A DNA stretch of 64,000 bases, from the NCBI GenBank assembly GCA_030523275.1, contig JAUNIX010000009.1, forward strand, positions 1 through 64,000. Reading direction: 5' to 3'. The position numbers were made by a program, and so were the translations under genes. This DNA is from Lachnospiraceae bacterium. GTDB lineage: Bacteria; Bacillota; Clostridia; Lachnospirales; Lachnospiraceae. Position 1 is the stretch's first letter. Each line of letters opens with the position of its first letter. Under the pieces are notes generated by a model. That model ran no database searches. It was not told the DNA's origin and was given only the letters and a program-made list of their open reading frames with translations. Shown in pieces: positions 52,272 through 61,385 of this stretch.

Positions 52272-53399
52272 TTATTTGATAAATTGATAAATAAAATCAA
52301 CAATATCAGCCGTAGCATGATCCGTCATAGTAATATATTTCTCAATAAACTGCTTTAAATATTCATAATCGTATTCTCCTGACTCAATCGCTTTTGTAAT
52401 CGTCTTTGCATTCCTAGAAATGACCCCCGGAAGTTCATTCATGTAGTCGATTGCCAATCCTCTATTTTTTTCATAAATATCCATATCAAAATTATAAAAA
52501 TACAGAGGTTTTCCCAATACACCGGCCTCATAAATGATGCAGGAATAATCACTAATAATATAATCCGCAATAAACAGCATATCAAAAGTTGAAACATCTT
52601 TAATCTGTACAATTTTTTTTCCTAAATTAATCTTAGAAAGCGGATGAAGTTTTACAACAAAATGATACTTTTCATGATCAATGGCTGCATCTAAGCGTTT
52701 ATATGCTTTCGCAAAACGCCTCTCATCTTTGCGAAAGGTAGGACAATATAATATAATTGGTTTTTCTTTTAATTCAGGGTATTTTTTGAATATCTTTTTG
52801 CAGACTTTTTGACGATACTGTTCACTCTTCAACAAGTCTAGACGTGGTAATGGCATAGTAAGTATTTTATTAATATCACAACGAAATCCATCTGCCAAAT
52901 GTTGTTTATATGCTTCTGAACTGGCAAAAATATAGTCATAATTTTCATGCATTCTCATGGCATAAGCAATTTTACTACTGCTTCCCTCTCCAGTATCTAA
53001 TGCTGTATATCCAAATTTTTTCATGGTTCCCATGGAATGCCACATCTGAATAATTTTAAGATTTTTCTTATGTTTCAGCATACTGATTACCATACAATAA
53101 GTATCTAAAACAACAACCTGCGATGTGGAAATATGATATAATTGGCTAAACATATGAAAACAATAACGAACTTTTTCAAATAGACTGGCTTTGATTCCAC
53201 CATTTAAGGTATGACATAAAAGGATAACACGAACGTCAGGATCTCTTCTTTCAATCTCCGCTTTGATCATATAAAATTCATCTGATGGAATATCACTCTG
53301 TCTACTAATCATTGTAACTTTCTTTTTTGTTGGTAACAACTTTATAAAGAAATATATGATATTCAAAAATACGATTCCTGTTTTTATAATTAGTGTCAT
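52272..53399 (-). CDS. CDP-glycerol glycerophosphotransferase-family protein, TagB-like
   Basis: 375 residues with a hydrophobic N-terminus (about 4-20) and a single transferase domain: IIQMWHSMGTMKKFGYTALD near residue 115, PLPRLDLLK, LYCPTFRKDE near 212, VKLHPLSK, and ISDYSCIIYEAGVLGKPLYFY near 280. The plan is that of the gene at 27323-28435, so this locus and the 25-28 kb one each have a TagB-like enzyme. The terminal role (first glycerol phosphate on the linkage unit) is inferred. Confidence 0.88.
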   Translation of the reverse strand: MTLIIKTGIVFLNIIYFFIKLLPTKKKVTMISRQSDIPSDEFYMIKAEIERRDPDVRVILLCHTLNGGIKASLFEKVRYCFHMFSQLYHISTSQVVVLDTYCMVISMLKHKKNLKIIQMWHSMGTMKKFGYTALDTGEGSSSKIAYAMRMHENYDYIFASSEAYKQHLADGFRCDINKILTMPLPRLDLLKSEQYRQKVCKKIFKKYPELKEKPIILYCPTFRKDERRFAKAYKRLDAAIDHEKYHFVVKLHPLSKINLGKKIVQIKDVSTFDMLFIADYIISDYSCIIYEAGVLGKPLYFYNFDMDIYEKNRGLAIDYMNELPGVISRNAKTITKAIESGEYDYEYLKQFIEKYITMTDHATADIVDFIYQFIK

Positions 53400-53540
53400 C
53401 TTTGTTTCCCTTATCTATTACTTTTTATACAAAATTACTTATTTATTTTATACGAAACTAATTTCTATTTCAAGATTTCAATCACAACAAAAAGACTACC
53501 GTATCAAGACAAGTGAGTCTCTTGGAATATCAATCTCATA

Positions 53541-54245
53541 TTATTTTTTTCTTAAGGCAATAATTGTTTTAAAACGACTTAAATCTGCGGGAGTCGTAAT
53601 CTTAAAATTTGTATCTTCCCCTGGAAACAGACCAATATCCATTCCGTAATAAAATCCAATTTCGCTTGATCCTCTAATCAACGCAAGCTTCTCCTTTGGC
53701 ATATCACGATTTATTTCCAAATATCTTTTCAGATTATATCCCTCTGGATTCTGTCCCGCCCATAAAACTGAACGATCTAACAAATTATCAATTTTTTTAC
53801 AATCATTGCTCTGATAAATCGTATCATTTACTGGAATTACTGGCATACATCCTTCGTGTTCATCTAACTGTTTTACACAATTTGAAATCAACTGACTTGA
53901 CATAAGCGCTCTCACGCCGTCCATAATAATTACATTATCATCATCACTTTTTGAATAGGAAGCACATACTTCCAAACCATTTAGAATCGATTCCTGTCTG
54001 GTCTCACCCGGATTTGCTACATCTATAAATTTTGTAATATGATACTCGTCCATCCAAGAAATAACACGTTCTCTCCACTCCTCCGCAACTACTATAATAA
54101 TTTTATCTATTTCCGGAGTGCATTGTGTCGTCTCTACCGTATATAATAAGATAGGTTTGTCATCCACTTCTAAATATTGTTTTGGAAAATCCTCTATATT
54201 CATCCGCGTTCCGATTCCGCCCGATAAAATAATTGCATAATTCAT
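53541..54245 (-). CDS. IspD/TarI-family cytidylyltransferase
   Basis: 234 residues. It makes a CDP-linked alcohol from CTP and a phosphorylated polyol. The N-terminal CTP loop is AIILSGGIGTRMNIEDFPKQ, then LEVDDKPILLYTVE, and a central MDGVRAL where IspD has D(A/G)xRP. Later blocks are VIPVNDTIY and GQNPEGYNLKRY. The changes (ALM after the R instead of PF/PL, and NPEGYNL instead of TPQxF) suggest a polyol phosphate substrate, as in TarI (ribitol 5-phosphate), and not the isoprenoid enzyme. Its position at the head of the polymer locus agrees. No TarJ-like dehydrogenase is in the window. Confidence 0.78.
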   Translation of the reverse strand: MNYAIILSGGIGTRMNIEDFPKQYLEVDDKPILLYTVETTQCTPEIDKIIIVVAEEWRERVISWMDEYHITKFIDVANPGETRQESILNGLEVCASYSKSDDDNVIIMDGVRALMSSQLISNCVKQLDEHEGCMPVIPVNDTIYQSNDCKKIDNLLDRSVLWAGQNPEGYNLKRYLEINRDMPKEKLALIRGSSEIGFYYGMDIGLFPGEDTNFKITTPADLSRFKTIIALRKK

Positions 54246-54585
54246 TCATGCTCCTTATACGATGGATCATCATGCCATCATATATTTTCCTTTCTTTTTT
54301 TCAAACGTCATTCAAAAATAATGAAGATAGCTATAAACAATCTTATCACATCCATAAAGAAACAACAATAGATTCAAAAATAATTAAGAATTTCATTCCC
54401 TACCATTTATCTCCATCATTATCAAACTCCGTATTCTGCTTTATTTTCTTTTTTTCACCATGTTCTCTCATTATAGACCAAATTATGCTCTTTATCATTA
54501 TCAAAATTGATTATGTCATATAATTAATAAAAAGGATATTCATTTGTTAATTATATTCATTTTTTTGTAATATTTATACATCCAA
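54246..54585. other. AT-rich gap before the IspD/TarI-like gene
   Basis: No gene is recognised in these 340 bases. A minus-strand TATAAT at 54470-54475 could be a -10 for the polymer locus, but no good -35 stands 16-18 bases from it. No conserved ORF is evident on either strand. Confidence 0.4.
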
Positions 54586-54767
54586 AACAAAAGCGGACAA
54601 GTCCGCCTCGAACTCCCTATAATCCCTCAGTCCCTGAGGGACTTGCTCCGCTTTGTGCGCCAGATGCAGACTGCTGTAAGCAGGCATATTACCTTATGCA
54701 TCTGGTCGCATCCTCGCAGAGTGTTTTTTATTTCATGGAAATTATAACGTAATTTCCTATGAAATAA
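54586..54767. mobile_element. Full-length 182-bp palindromic (MITE/REP-like) element, second copy
   Basis: Same ends, same length and nearly the same sequence as the copy at 42272-42453, including the GCGGAC/GTCCGC hairpin (here perfect), the CCCTCAG/CTGAGGG hairpin, the CCAGATGCA stem and the right-hand hairpin (with one base lost in TTCATGGAAATTATAACG). It lies in the gap between the polymer locus and icd, just beyond the icd terminator. Confidence 0.8.
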
Positions 54768-54772
54768 GAAAA

Positions 54773-54800
54773 GGCAGAAACTTATTACAAAGTTTCTGCC
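54773..54800 (-). terminator. Terminator of icd
   Basis: A perfect 10-bp stem GGCAGAAACT/AGTTTCTGCC with an 8-base loop and a T-rich tract on the minus strand, 20 bases after the icd stop. Confidence 0.9.
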
Positions 54801-54820
54801 TAACCAAAAATGTCTTTATC

Positions 54821-56029
54821 TTATAAATTTTCTTCTAACGTTTTACGTACAGCTTTGATAAATCCTTCACTGTTAACCGCATTTACATTTTCAAGACTTG
54901 TGATCAACGCTAAGTCTTTTGTCATTGTTCCATTTTCAATCGTATCAATCGTTGCTTTTTCTAATTTGTCTGCAAATATCACTAACTCATCAATTCCATC
55001 TAATTCACCACGTTTTCTCAATGCGCCTGTCCAAGCAAAGATGGTAGCTACTGAGTTTGTTGACGTTTCTTCTCCTGCTAAATGTTTATAATAATGTCTC
55101 TGTACCGTACCGTGTGCTGCTTCATATTCATAATATCCCTGTGGAGACACCAATACAGAAGTCATCATTGCCAAAGAACCACATGCAGATGAAATCATGT
55201 CACTCATAACATCACCATCATAGTTTTTGCATGCCCAAATAAATCCACCTTCGGCTCTCATAACACGTGCCACTGCATCGTCAATTAATGTATAGAAATA
55301 TTCAATTCCTAATTCATCAAATTTTTCTTTATATTCATTATCAAATACTTCCTGGAAAATATCTTTAAATGTATGATCATATTTTTTGGAAATTGTATCT
55401 TTTGTTGCAAACCATAAATCCTGTTTTGTGTCAATTGCAAAGCTAAAGCAACTTCTAGCAAAACTTTCAATTGAGTCATTGATATTATGCATACCCTGAA
55501 CGATTCCGGCACTTGTAAAGTTATGTACTAATTCTCTTGTTTCTGTTCCATCTTCTGCTGTATAAACTAATTCTACTTTACCAGCTCCAGGAATTTTTAA
55601 TTCAGATCCTTTGTATACATCACCGTATGCATGTCTGGCAATCGTAATTGGCTTTTTCCAACAAGAAACTTTTGGTTCAATTCCCTTTACCTGAATTGGA
55701 GCACGGAACACTGTTCCATCTAAAATGGCACGAATGGTACCGTTTGGACTTTTCCACATTTCCTTTAAGTCATATTCTGTCATACGAGCCGCATTTGGAG
55801 TGATGGTTGCACATTTTACAGCAACCCCATATTTTTTCGTTGCTTCTGCAGAATCAACGGTTACCTGATCATCGGTTTCATTTCTATGCTCTAAGCCCAA
55901 ATCATAATAATCTGTTTTTAAATCAATGAATGGCAATAATAAATCATCTTTGATCATCTTCCAAAGAATTCTGGTCATTTCATCTCCATCCATCTCAACT
56001 AATGGTGTTGTCATCTTAATTTTATTCAT
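54821..56029 (-). CDS. icd: NADP-dependent isocitrate dehydrogenase, eukaryote-like homodimeric type
   Basis: Oxidatively decarboxylates isocitrate to 2-oxoglutarate. About 402 residues from the ATG at 56029, which has AAGGAG 9 bases before it. The sequence follows the subfamily II (cytosolic/mitochondrial-like) pattern: [15 protein letters not shown] at the N-terminus, [30 protein letters not shown], and [26 protein letters not shown] near residue 305 with the NADP-site histidine and arginine region. It is a single gene. In anaerobes it usually serves glutamate supply rather than a full citric acid cycle. Confidence 0.93.
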   Translation of the reverse strand: MNKIKMTTPLVEMDGDEMTRILWKMIKDDLLLPFIDLKTDYYDLGLEHRNETDDQVTVDSAEATKKYGVAVKCATITPNAARMTEYDLKEMWKSPNGTIRAILDGTVFRAPIQVKGIEPKVSCWKKPITIARHAYGDVYKGSELKIPGAGKVELVYTAEDGTETRELVHNFTSAGIVQGMHNINDSIESFARSCFSFAIDTKQDLWFATKDTISKKYDHTFKDIFQEVFDNEYKEKFDELGIEYFYTLIDDAVARVMRAEGGFIWACKNYDGDVMSDMISSACGSLAMMTSVLVSPQGYYEYEAAHGTVQRHYYKHLAGEETSTNSVATIFAWTGALRKRGELDGIDELVIFADKLEKATIDTIENGTMTKDLALITSLENVNAVNSEGFIKAVRKTLEENL

Positions 56030-56222
56030 AATCATATTCTCCTTTATCACATTAAATATACTTCTAACACAAGATTTTCATTGTAGAAGCTCCGATTTAC
56101 ATCACTGCCATCTATTATACAATATGAAGTCTAATTTGTAAAATACTTCATATAAAAATCTATTGAAAAAGGAACCACCAAATTAAAGGTGATTCCTCTT
56201 ATCATCCATATTTTAATTGCTA

Positions 56223-57074
56223 TTATTCACCTAATTTTAATGCAACGAAACATCCAATGATAAATGCGATTGCACTTGTTATAACTGTCATAATTGTGAC
56301 ATTCGTTATATTAGCCATCATTAATATTGCAATCGGTGAACCAGTGATCAAACCTAGAATTGCACAATAGGCAATCGCCGGTGCATGATCAAAAACATAT
56401 TCTACAAATTTCGCTATCGCAAAGATACCCAGTACCACTCCAATACCGAACGGAATTAAAATCCACATATAACTCATTACACCAGCTATATCTCCTGCTG
56501 CTAAAGATGAGATGAAACCGGTAATCGTGTTTAAAATTGGATTATAATATCCCATGATCATCAACATCATCGAACCACTGACTCCAGGAATCACCATAGT
56601 TGCTGATGCAATCACTCCAACTACAAAGAGTTTTATAAACATCAATATACTTGGCACTAGTTGCACTTCACTACCCTGACCATTTCCCAAAATTGGGAAA
56701 AATACAACAATCGCTAAAAAGATTACAAATGCAATTACTGCCCCTGCTGTAATTCTCTGTTCTTTTGTCTTACGCCATATGATTGGTAGTCCACCAATGA
56801 TCAAACCAATGAACAAAAGATTGGTCTGTACCGGATAATTTGCAAACAGCCATTTAATTACAAATGCCAAAATACCGATTCCAAGTAATGCACCTATCGC
56901 AATTGGAAGTAAAATCCGCATACTTTTTTTGATGTCCTTAAAAATATGCGTGATCGCCGTAATTAGTTTGTCATAAATGCCCATCGATACGGCCATTGTT
57001 CCGCCGCTGACTCCCGGTATAATATTTGCTACGCCAACGAGTGATCCTTTTAAAATATCTTTTACAAATTCCAT
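56223..57074 (-). CDS. DUF368-family membrane protein (PopT type)
   Basis: 283 residues with about eight hydrophobic segments and two copies of the family signature: VANIIPGVSGGTMAVSMG near the N-terminus and MVIPGVSGSMMLMIMG near residue 165. DUF368 proteins (PopT) have been linked to flipping undecaprenyl phosphate back across the membrane. This would recycle the lipid carrier used by peptidoglycan and by the teichoic-acid genes in this window. It follows htpG by 14 bases and may share its transcript. Confidence 0.88.
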   Translation of the reverse strand: MEFVKDILKGSLVGVANIIPGVSGGTMAVSMGIYDKLITAITHIFKDIKKSMRILLPIAIGALLGIGILAFVIKWLFANYPVQTNLLFIGLIIGGLPIIWRKTKEQRITAGAVIAFVIFLAIVVFFPILGNGQGSEVQLVPSILMFIKLFVVGVIASATMVIPGVSGSMMLMIMGYYNPILNTITGFISSLAAGDIAGVMSYMWILIPFGIGVVLGIFAIAKFVEYVFDHAPAIAYCAILGLITGSPIAILMMANITNVTIMTVITSAIAFIIGCFVALKLGE

Positions 57075-57088
57075 AAAAATCCCCTATG

Positions 57089-59020
57089 TTAGATGAGTAA
57101 ACCTAAAATTTCATTACTTCTTGCAATGAAGTTTGTCATAGACTCTGCATCCAATGGTTTATTAGACAGTTCAGCCAAATCATAAAGATGTTTACAGATC
57201 ATATCTGTATGTTCCCCTTCAGGCTGTTCCATCACATATTTTACAAGACGGTTATTGACATTTAATACTAAAGTCTCTCCACCTTCCATGCCAAACATTG
57301 CTGGATCCATTTCTCCACCCATGTTGTACATCTTCATCATTTCCTGCATACGTCTAGACTCTTCACTAAGGGTTATCATAGCAGAAACGTTTTCATTTTT
57401 CAATCTTTCTGCTTTTACTGTAAGATTTTCTTTCGAAAGTGCTTTCTTAAAGATTTCTCCTAGTTTCTCACCCATAGACTTCATTTCTTCTTCATCAGAC
57501 TCTTCTGTTAAAGTCTCAGCAACATCCGCATCAATTCGTAAGAATTTCACATCCTGATTTGCCTGTTCCAAATGAGTGATGTACGCACTATCGATATTTT
57601 GTGTCAGATATACAGCATCCATCTCCTGTTCTTTGAACATGTTAATATACTGAGACTGCACCACTTCATCTGTTACATAAAATACCTTATTTTCATTCTT
57701 ATCCTTTGCAGCCTCTAAATATTCCGGTAAAGTTACATATTTCTTATCTAAATTTTTAAATAAGATATAGTCTTTCATTTTCTTATTGAATTTTTCATCT
57801 TTTAAGCAGCCAAATTTGATAAATGGACTGATGTCATCCCAATATTTTTCATAATTTTCTTTATCTGTCTTACACATACCTGAAAGCTTATCTGCTACTT
57901 TCTTAGTAATATAATCAGAAATTTTCTTTACAAATCCATCATTTTGTAATGCACTTCTAGATACATTTAATGGTAAATCAGGACAATCGATAACTCCTTT
58001 TAATAAAAGTAAAAACTCAGGAATTACTTCCTTGATATTATCCGCAATAAATACCTGATTGTTGTATAATTTAATGGTACCTTCGATGGATTCATACTCA
58101 TAATTAATTTTAGGGAAATATAAAATTCCTTTTAAATTAAATGGATAATCCATATTCAGATGAATCCAGAATAAAGGTTCTTTATAATCCATAAATACTT
58201 TACGATAAAATTCTTTATAGTCTTCTTCGCTACATTCGTTTGGATGTTTTGCCCAGAGTGGAACCGTATCATTGATTGGTTTTGGTTCTTCTGGTTCTTT
58301 TGCTTCATTTTCTTCTGCATTTTCATCCGCAGGAGTACCATCTTCATTGACAATCTCTGGTTTTTCTTCTTCCGGTTTATTCTTTTCATCTTCATTTACA
58401 AAGTAAATTTCTTCTGGCATAAAAGAACAATATTTATTTAAAACTTCACGCACGCGAAATTCATTTGCAAACTCAACGCTATCCTCACCTAAGTATAAGG
58501 TGATTTCTGTACCACGTTCTGTACGCTCTCCATCTTCCATTGCAAATTCAGTACCGCCATCACATTCCCAGTGAACAGGTACAGCGTCTTCTTTATAAGA
58601 AAGAGTATCGATCGTAACTTTTTCTGCAACCATAAAGGCAGAATAGAAACCTAATCCAAAATGACCGATAATCTGATCTTCATTTGTCTTGTCTTTATAT
58701 TTTGCAAGGAAATCTTCTGCTCCGGAAAATGCAATCTGGTTAATGTATTCTTCTACTTCATCTGATGTCATACCAAGTCCATTATCAATTACTTTGATTG
58801 TTTTGTGTTCTGGACTTACTTTGACTTCTACCTGATAATGATTGTCTTCTGGCTCTTCAAATTCTCCAATCATATCCAATTTTCTTAATTTTGTGATCGC
58901 ATCACATGCATTCGAAACCAATTCTCTCAAAAAGATGTCATGGTCAGAATATAACCATTTCTTAATAATTGGAAAAATATTTTCACTATTAATTGATAAA
59001 CTTCCTTTTTTGTTACTCAT
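57089..59020 (-). CDS. htpG: Molecular chaperone HtpG (Hsp90)
   Basis: ATP-dependent chaperone of 643 residues. The N-terminal GHKL ATPase has ELVSNACDAITKL, VIDNGLGM and IGHFGLGFYSAFMVA. A charged acidic linker rich in E, N, K and P lies near residues 220-250. The middle domain (FWIHLNMDYPFNLKGILYFP, RSALQNDGFVKKI) and a C-terminal dimerisation domain follow. The charged linker is longer than in many bacterial HtpG proteins. A perfect CIRCE operator lies upstream of its promoter, so HrcA control is expected. The DUF368 gene follows. Confidence 0.95.
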   Translation of the reverse strand: MSNKKGSLSINSENIFPIIKKWLYSDHDIFLRELVSNACDAITKLRKLDMIGEFEEPEDNHYQVEVKVSPEHKTIKVIDNGLGMTSDEVEEYINQIAFSGAEDFLAKYKDKTNEDQIIGHFGLGFYSAFMVAEKVTIDTLSYKEDAVPVHWECDGGTEFAMEDGERTERGTEITLYLGEDSVEFANEFRVREVLNKYCSFMPEEIYFVNEDEKNKPEEEKPEIVNEDGTPADENAEENEAKEPEEPKPINDTVPLWAKHPNECSEEDYKEFYRKVFMDYKEPLFWIHLNMDYPFNLKGILYFPKINYEYESIEGTIKLYNNQVFIADNIKEVIPEFLLLLKGVIDCPDLPLNVSRSALQNDGFVKKISDYITKKVADKLSGMCKTDKENYEKYWDDISPFIKFGCLKDEKFNKKMKDYILFKNLDKKYVTLPEYLEAAKDKNENKVFYVTDEVVQSQYINMFKEQEMDAVYLTQNIDSAYITHLEQANQDVKFLRIDADVAETLTEESDEEEMKSMGEKLGEIFKKALSKENLTVKAERLKNENVSAMITLSEESRRMQEMMKMYNMGGEMDPAMFGMEGGETLVLNVNNRLVKYVMEQPEGEHTDMICKHLYDLAELSNKPLDAESMTNFIARSNEILGLLI

Positions 59021-59142
59021 AACAAATGCATCTCCTTTTTCATCTTACTTATCATAATTTATTATTTTCTGCTTGATAATACATACCTTATTTTGTAACA
59101 CACAATTACAAAAAATAAAGCCTGGTATGTTCGGATGAATAT

Positions 59143-59171
59143 ATATTAATACTGCCAATTAAGAATGTCAA
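59143..59171 (-). promoter_or_regulatory. Promoter of htpG
   Basis: On the minus strand TTGACA (59166-59171), a 17-base spacer and TAATAT (59143-59148), about 8 bases downstream of the CIRCE element and 120 bases before htpG. Confidence 0.75.
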
Positions 59172-59178
59172 GAAAAAA

Positions 59179-59205
59179 TTAGCACTCATTTAAAGTGAGT
59201 GCTAA
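59179..59205. promoter_or_regulatory. CIRCE operator (HrcA binding site)
   Basis: A perfect consensus TTAGCACTC (59179-59187), 9-base spacer, GAGTGCTAA (59197-59205), lying just upstream of the htpG -35. HrcA bound here would repress the heat-shock gene. No groES, dnaK or hrcA gene is in the window. Confidence 0.95.
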
Positions 59206-59222
59206 TAAATATAGGTTTTGTT

Positions 59223-59260
59223 GAAAAAAACAGAAGCTGTGTTATTCCACAACAGCTTCT
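59223..59260 (-). terminator. Terminator overlapping the end of the 165-residue protein gene
   Basis: On the minus strand AGAAGCTG and CAGCTTCT pair around a 13-base loop, with a T run after it. The 5' arm includes the last codons of the coding sequence. Confidence 0.75.
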
Positions 59261-59739
59261 ATTCCTTTTTGCTTTAAGTATTTTTGAACCATGTCTTCCC
59301 AAAGATAGTCCAATCCTTTTTCCAATGTAAAAGTCTTTAGAGATACTCCTGTCGTACAACTTAGTTTTCCTTGTTTAAAATAAATATTGAAAAACAGTCC
59401 TCTGACATCCGATGGGTTAATCGGCAAATTATTCTGCAAAATCATCTTCTCTGTATTGGAAGGAGAAAGCATAAATACAAGCTGCATTGTCTCTGGCGTT
59501 TTATGCCCACGAATCATTGAAAATACAATCTGCTTCTGCTCTTTCCAAAGTGCATACGTTCGTCCTTCTAAAATCTCTTTTTCATCCTGATCAAAGAACT
59601 CCATATTGAGCTTCCCATCTATCACATAAGCCGTAGCCATTTTTACTTTTACTTCATATAACCAAAAAGCATCAAAAGTCGCTTTTGAAAACAAATGTAG
59701 CATAAATTGTTTCACATCTTCGATTTGTAATGCAACCAT
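59242..59739 (-). CDS. Conserved hypothetical protein, possibly DUF5721 family
   Basis: About 165 residues, soluble, with an N-terminal helix (MVALQIEDVKQFMLHLFSKA) and alternating strands. It recalls the DUF5721 proteins of Lachnospiraceae, but by memory of pattern only. The ATG at 59739 is preferred, since GGAG is 7 bases before it and only 1 base from the ATG two codons earlier. It is separated from htpG by a terminator and a CIRCE site and stands alone. No function can be suggested. Confidence 0.65.
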   Translation of the reverse strand: MVALQIEDVKQFMLHLFSKATFDAFWLYEVKVKMATAYVIDGKLNMEFFDQDEKEILEGRTYALWKEQKQIVFSMIRGHKTPETMQLVFMLSPSNTEKMILQNNLPINPSDVRGLFFNIYFKQGKLSCTTGVSLKTFTLEKGLDYLWEDMVQKYLKQKGIEAVVE

Positions 59740-59804
59740 ATCCATTCTCCATTCTTCTAAATATCGATATCATTATAGCATGTTTCATCGAAGAATTGTA
59801 TCTT

Positions 59805-61205
59805 TTAGTTACTTGGTGCGTCTGATTTACTTCCAAGAGTGACATTCACAGTCACATCTTTATAATCGCCCATCTGTCCCTGGCGTTTTACTTTTACAGT
59901 CGCTTTTGTTCCTGACGACTTTTTCGATAATTTATTTTGAAGGCTATCCATGGTGCTGACAGCACTTCCATCAAATTCTACAATTACATCGCCTGCTTGA
60001 ATTCCGGCTTTTTGCGCAGGAGAATTTTTTGCGACTTCACTTACATAAATACCATTTGGCATACCATAAGCATCTGCCATATCATCCGAGATATCACCAC
60101 CGGTAATACCCAAATATGCTTGTTTTGATTCTGGAATTGTAGTCTCATTGATCAGACTATCAATGATTGGTTTTGCTGTATTAATCGGAATTGCATAACC
60201 CATACCTTCTACTTCTTCTGAAGAAAATTTAACAGTATTGATTCCAACTAATTCCCCTTTGCTATTCAATAAAGCTCCGCCACTGTTACCAGGGTTGATC
60301 GCTGCATCTGTCTGAATCAGAGTCATTGTTTTATCTGTAAGCTGCACTTCTCGATTTAATGCACTGATATAACCTCCAGTTACAGATTGTCCATACCCTA
60401 ATGCATTACCAATGGCAACTGCCTGCTCACCAACGACCAGATTTTCCGAATCTCCCATGGTAATGATCTTAATGGCATTTAATGTTGAAGATTTGATTTT
60501 TGATAGCTTAACAGTAACTACAGCGATATCAGCATCTGAATCTGTACCTTTGACCTCTGCTTCAACGGTTGTATCATCGCAAAAACCAACTGCCAGAGAA
60601 AGCGCGTCTTCAACAACATGATTATTGGTTGCTATATAAAGATTATTTTTATCTTTTCCAACAATGATACCCGAACCGCTTCCTTCTGCTTCCTGTGTAG
60701 ATTCTCCAAAAAATCCACGACTTCTACTTTGGAAAGTACCGTTAATCGAAACAATCGATGGAAGCACATTTTTGGAAACTGTTGATAAATCTGCCTGAGC
60801 ACCTGCAGACGATTTTGTGGATACGGTCTGCGTTGTCGCTAGCTGTTTTGTATCATTTGATGTAATACCAGCCTTTTGTAGTCCATAGTTCACACCTTGA
60901 AAGGCAACACCTGCAACCAAGCCAAATACAAGGCCATAAGCTGCCACTTTTGCAAATTTTTTGATCACTTTACTGCTATTTCCTTTACTTTTCTTTCTTT
61001 CTTTTTTTGGAGGTTTATCATCAATGATTTCCTCCACTACTTCTTCTACATATTCAATCTCGGGTTCATCTTTACGAAAACTATAATGATACGTAGAATC
61101 TGTCTCTTCTGTTGGTTCTTTTATCATTTCCTCCGGTGTTTCTTCCATATTATGAACGGATGGATCATCCGGATTCATGATATCTTTATCAAAATAATCC
61201 TTCAT
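59805..61205 (-). CDS. HtrA/DegP-like membrane-anchored serine protease
   Basis: S1C-family quality-control protease at the outer face of the membrane, about 466 residues from the ATG at 61205 (the ATG at 61232 lacks a site). Residues 1-75 are acidic and cytoplasmic, a membrane helix lies near 88-105, and the trypsin-like domain follows with H196 in TNNHVVEDA, D226 in DADIAVVTV and S308 in NPGNSGGALLN. One PDZ domain (about 355-445) has AYLGITGGDIS and SPAQKAGIQAGDVIVEFDG. It is divergent from the LCP gene, sharing a 180-base intergenic region. Confidence 0.93.
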   Translation of the reverse strand: MKDYFDKDIMNPDDPSVHNMEETPEEMIKEPTEETDSTYHYSFRKDEPEIEYVEEVVEEIIDDKPPKKERKKSKGNSSKVIKKFAKVAAYGLVFGLVAGVAFQGVNYGLQKAGITSNDTKQLATTQTVSTKSSAGAQADLSTVSKNVLPSIVSINGTFQSRSRGFFGESTQEAEGSGSGIIVGKDKNNLYIATNNHVVEDALSLAVGFCDDTTVEAEVKGTDSDADIAVVTVKLSKIKSSTLNAIKIITMGDSENLVVGEQAVAIGNALGYGQSVTGGYISALNREVQLTDKTMTLIQTDAAINPGNSGGALLNSKGELVGINTVKFSSEEVEGMGYAIPINTAKPIIDSLINETTIPESKQAYLGITGGDISDDMADAYGMPNGIYVSEVAKNSPAQKAGIQAGDVIVEFDGSAVSTMDSLQNKLSKKSSGTKATVKVKRQGQMGDYKDVTVNVTLGSKSDAPSN

Positions 61206-61324
61206 GGTAATTTCCCCTTTCTGTTTTATCAATCATTATATGATATTTCTTTTGTTTCTACTATCATAACAGCCAAATGTGTAAAAATTATGTTTTTCGC
61301 AAAACTTTTTTAAGAAAAATAACA

Positions 61325-61353
61325 TTGTTTCTATTATAGTATTGTTGTAGAAT
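61325..61353 (+). promoter_or_regulatory. Promoter of the LCP gene
   Basis: TTGTTT (61325-61330), a 17-base spacer and TAGAAT (61348-61353), about 30 bases before the start codon. Confidence 0.6.
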
Positions 61354-61385
61354 AAAATCAGAAAATAAGAAATGAGGAAGAATAT

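Noticed and set aside
53484..53515. Possible terminator between the IspD/TarI-like gene and the TagB-like gene
   Set aside because: Only a 5-bp AGACT/AGTCT stem with a large loop precedes the T run, too weak to call.
24726..54767. CRISPR array as an explanation for the repeated palindromes
   Set aside because: The copies are kilobases apart, of different lengths, with no regular spacers and no cas genes.
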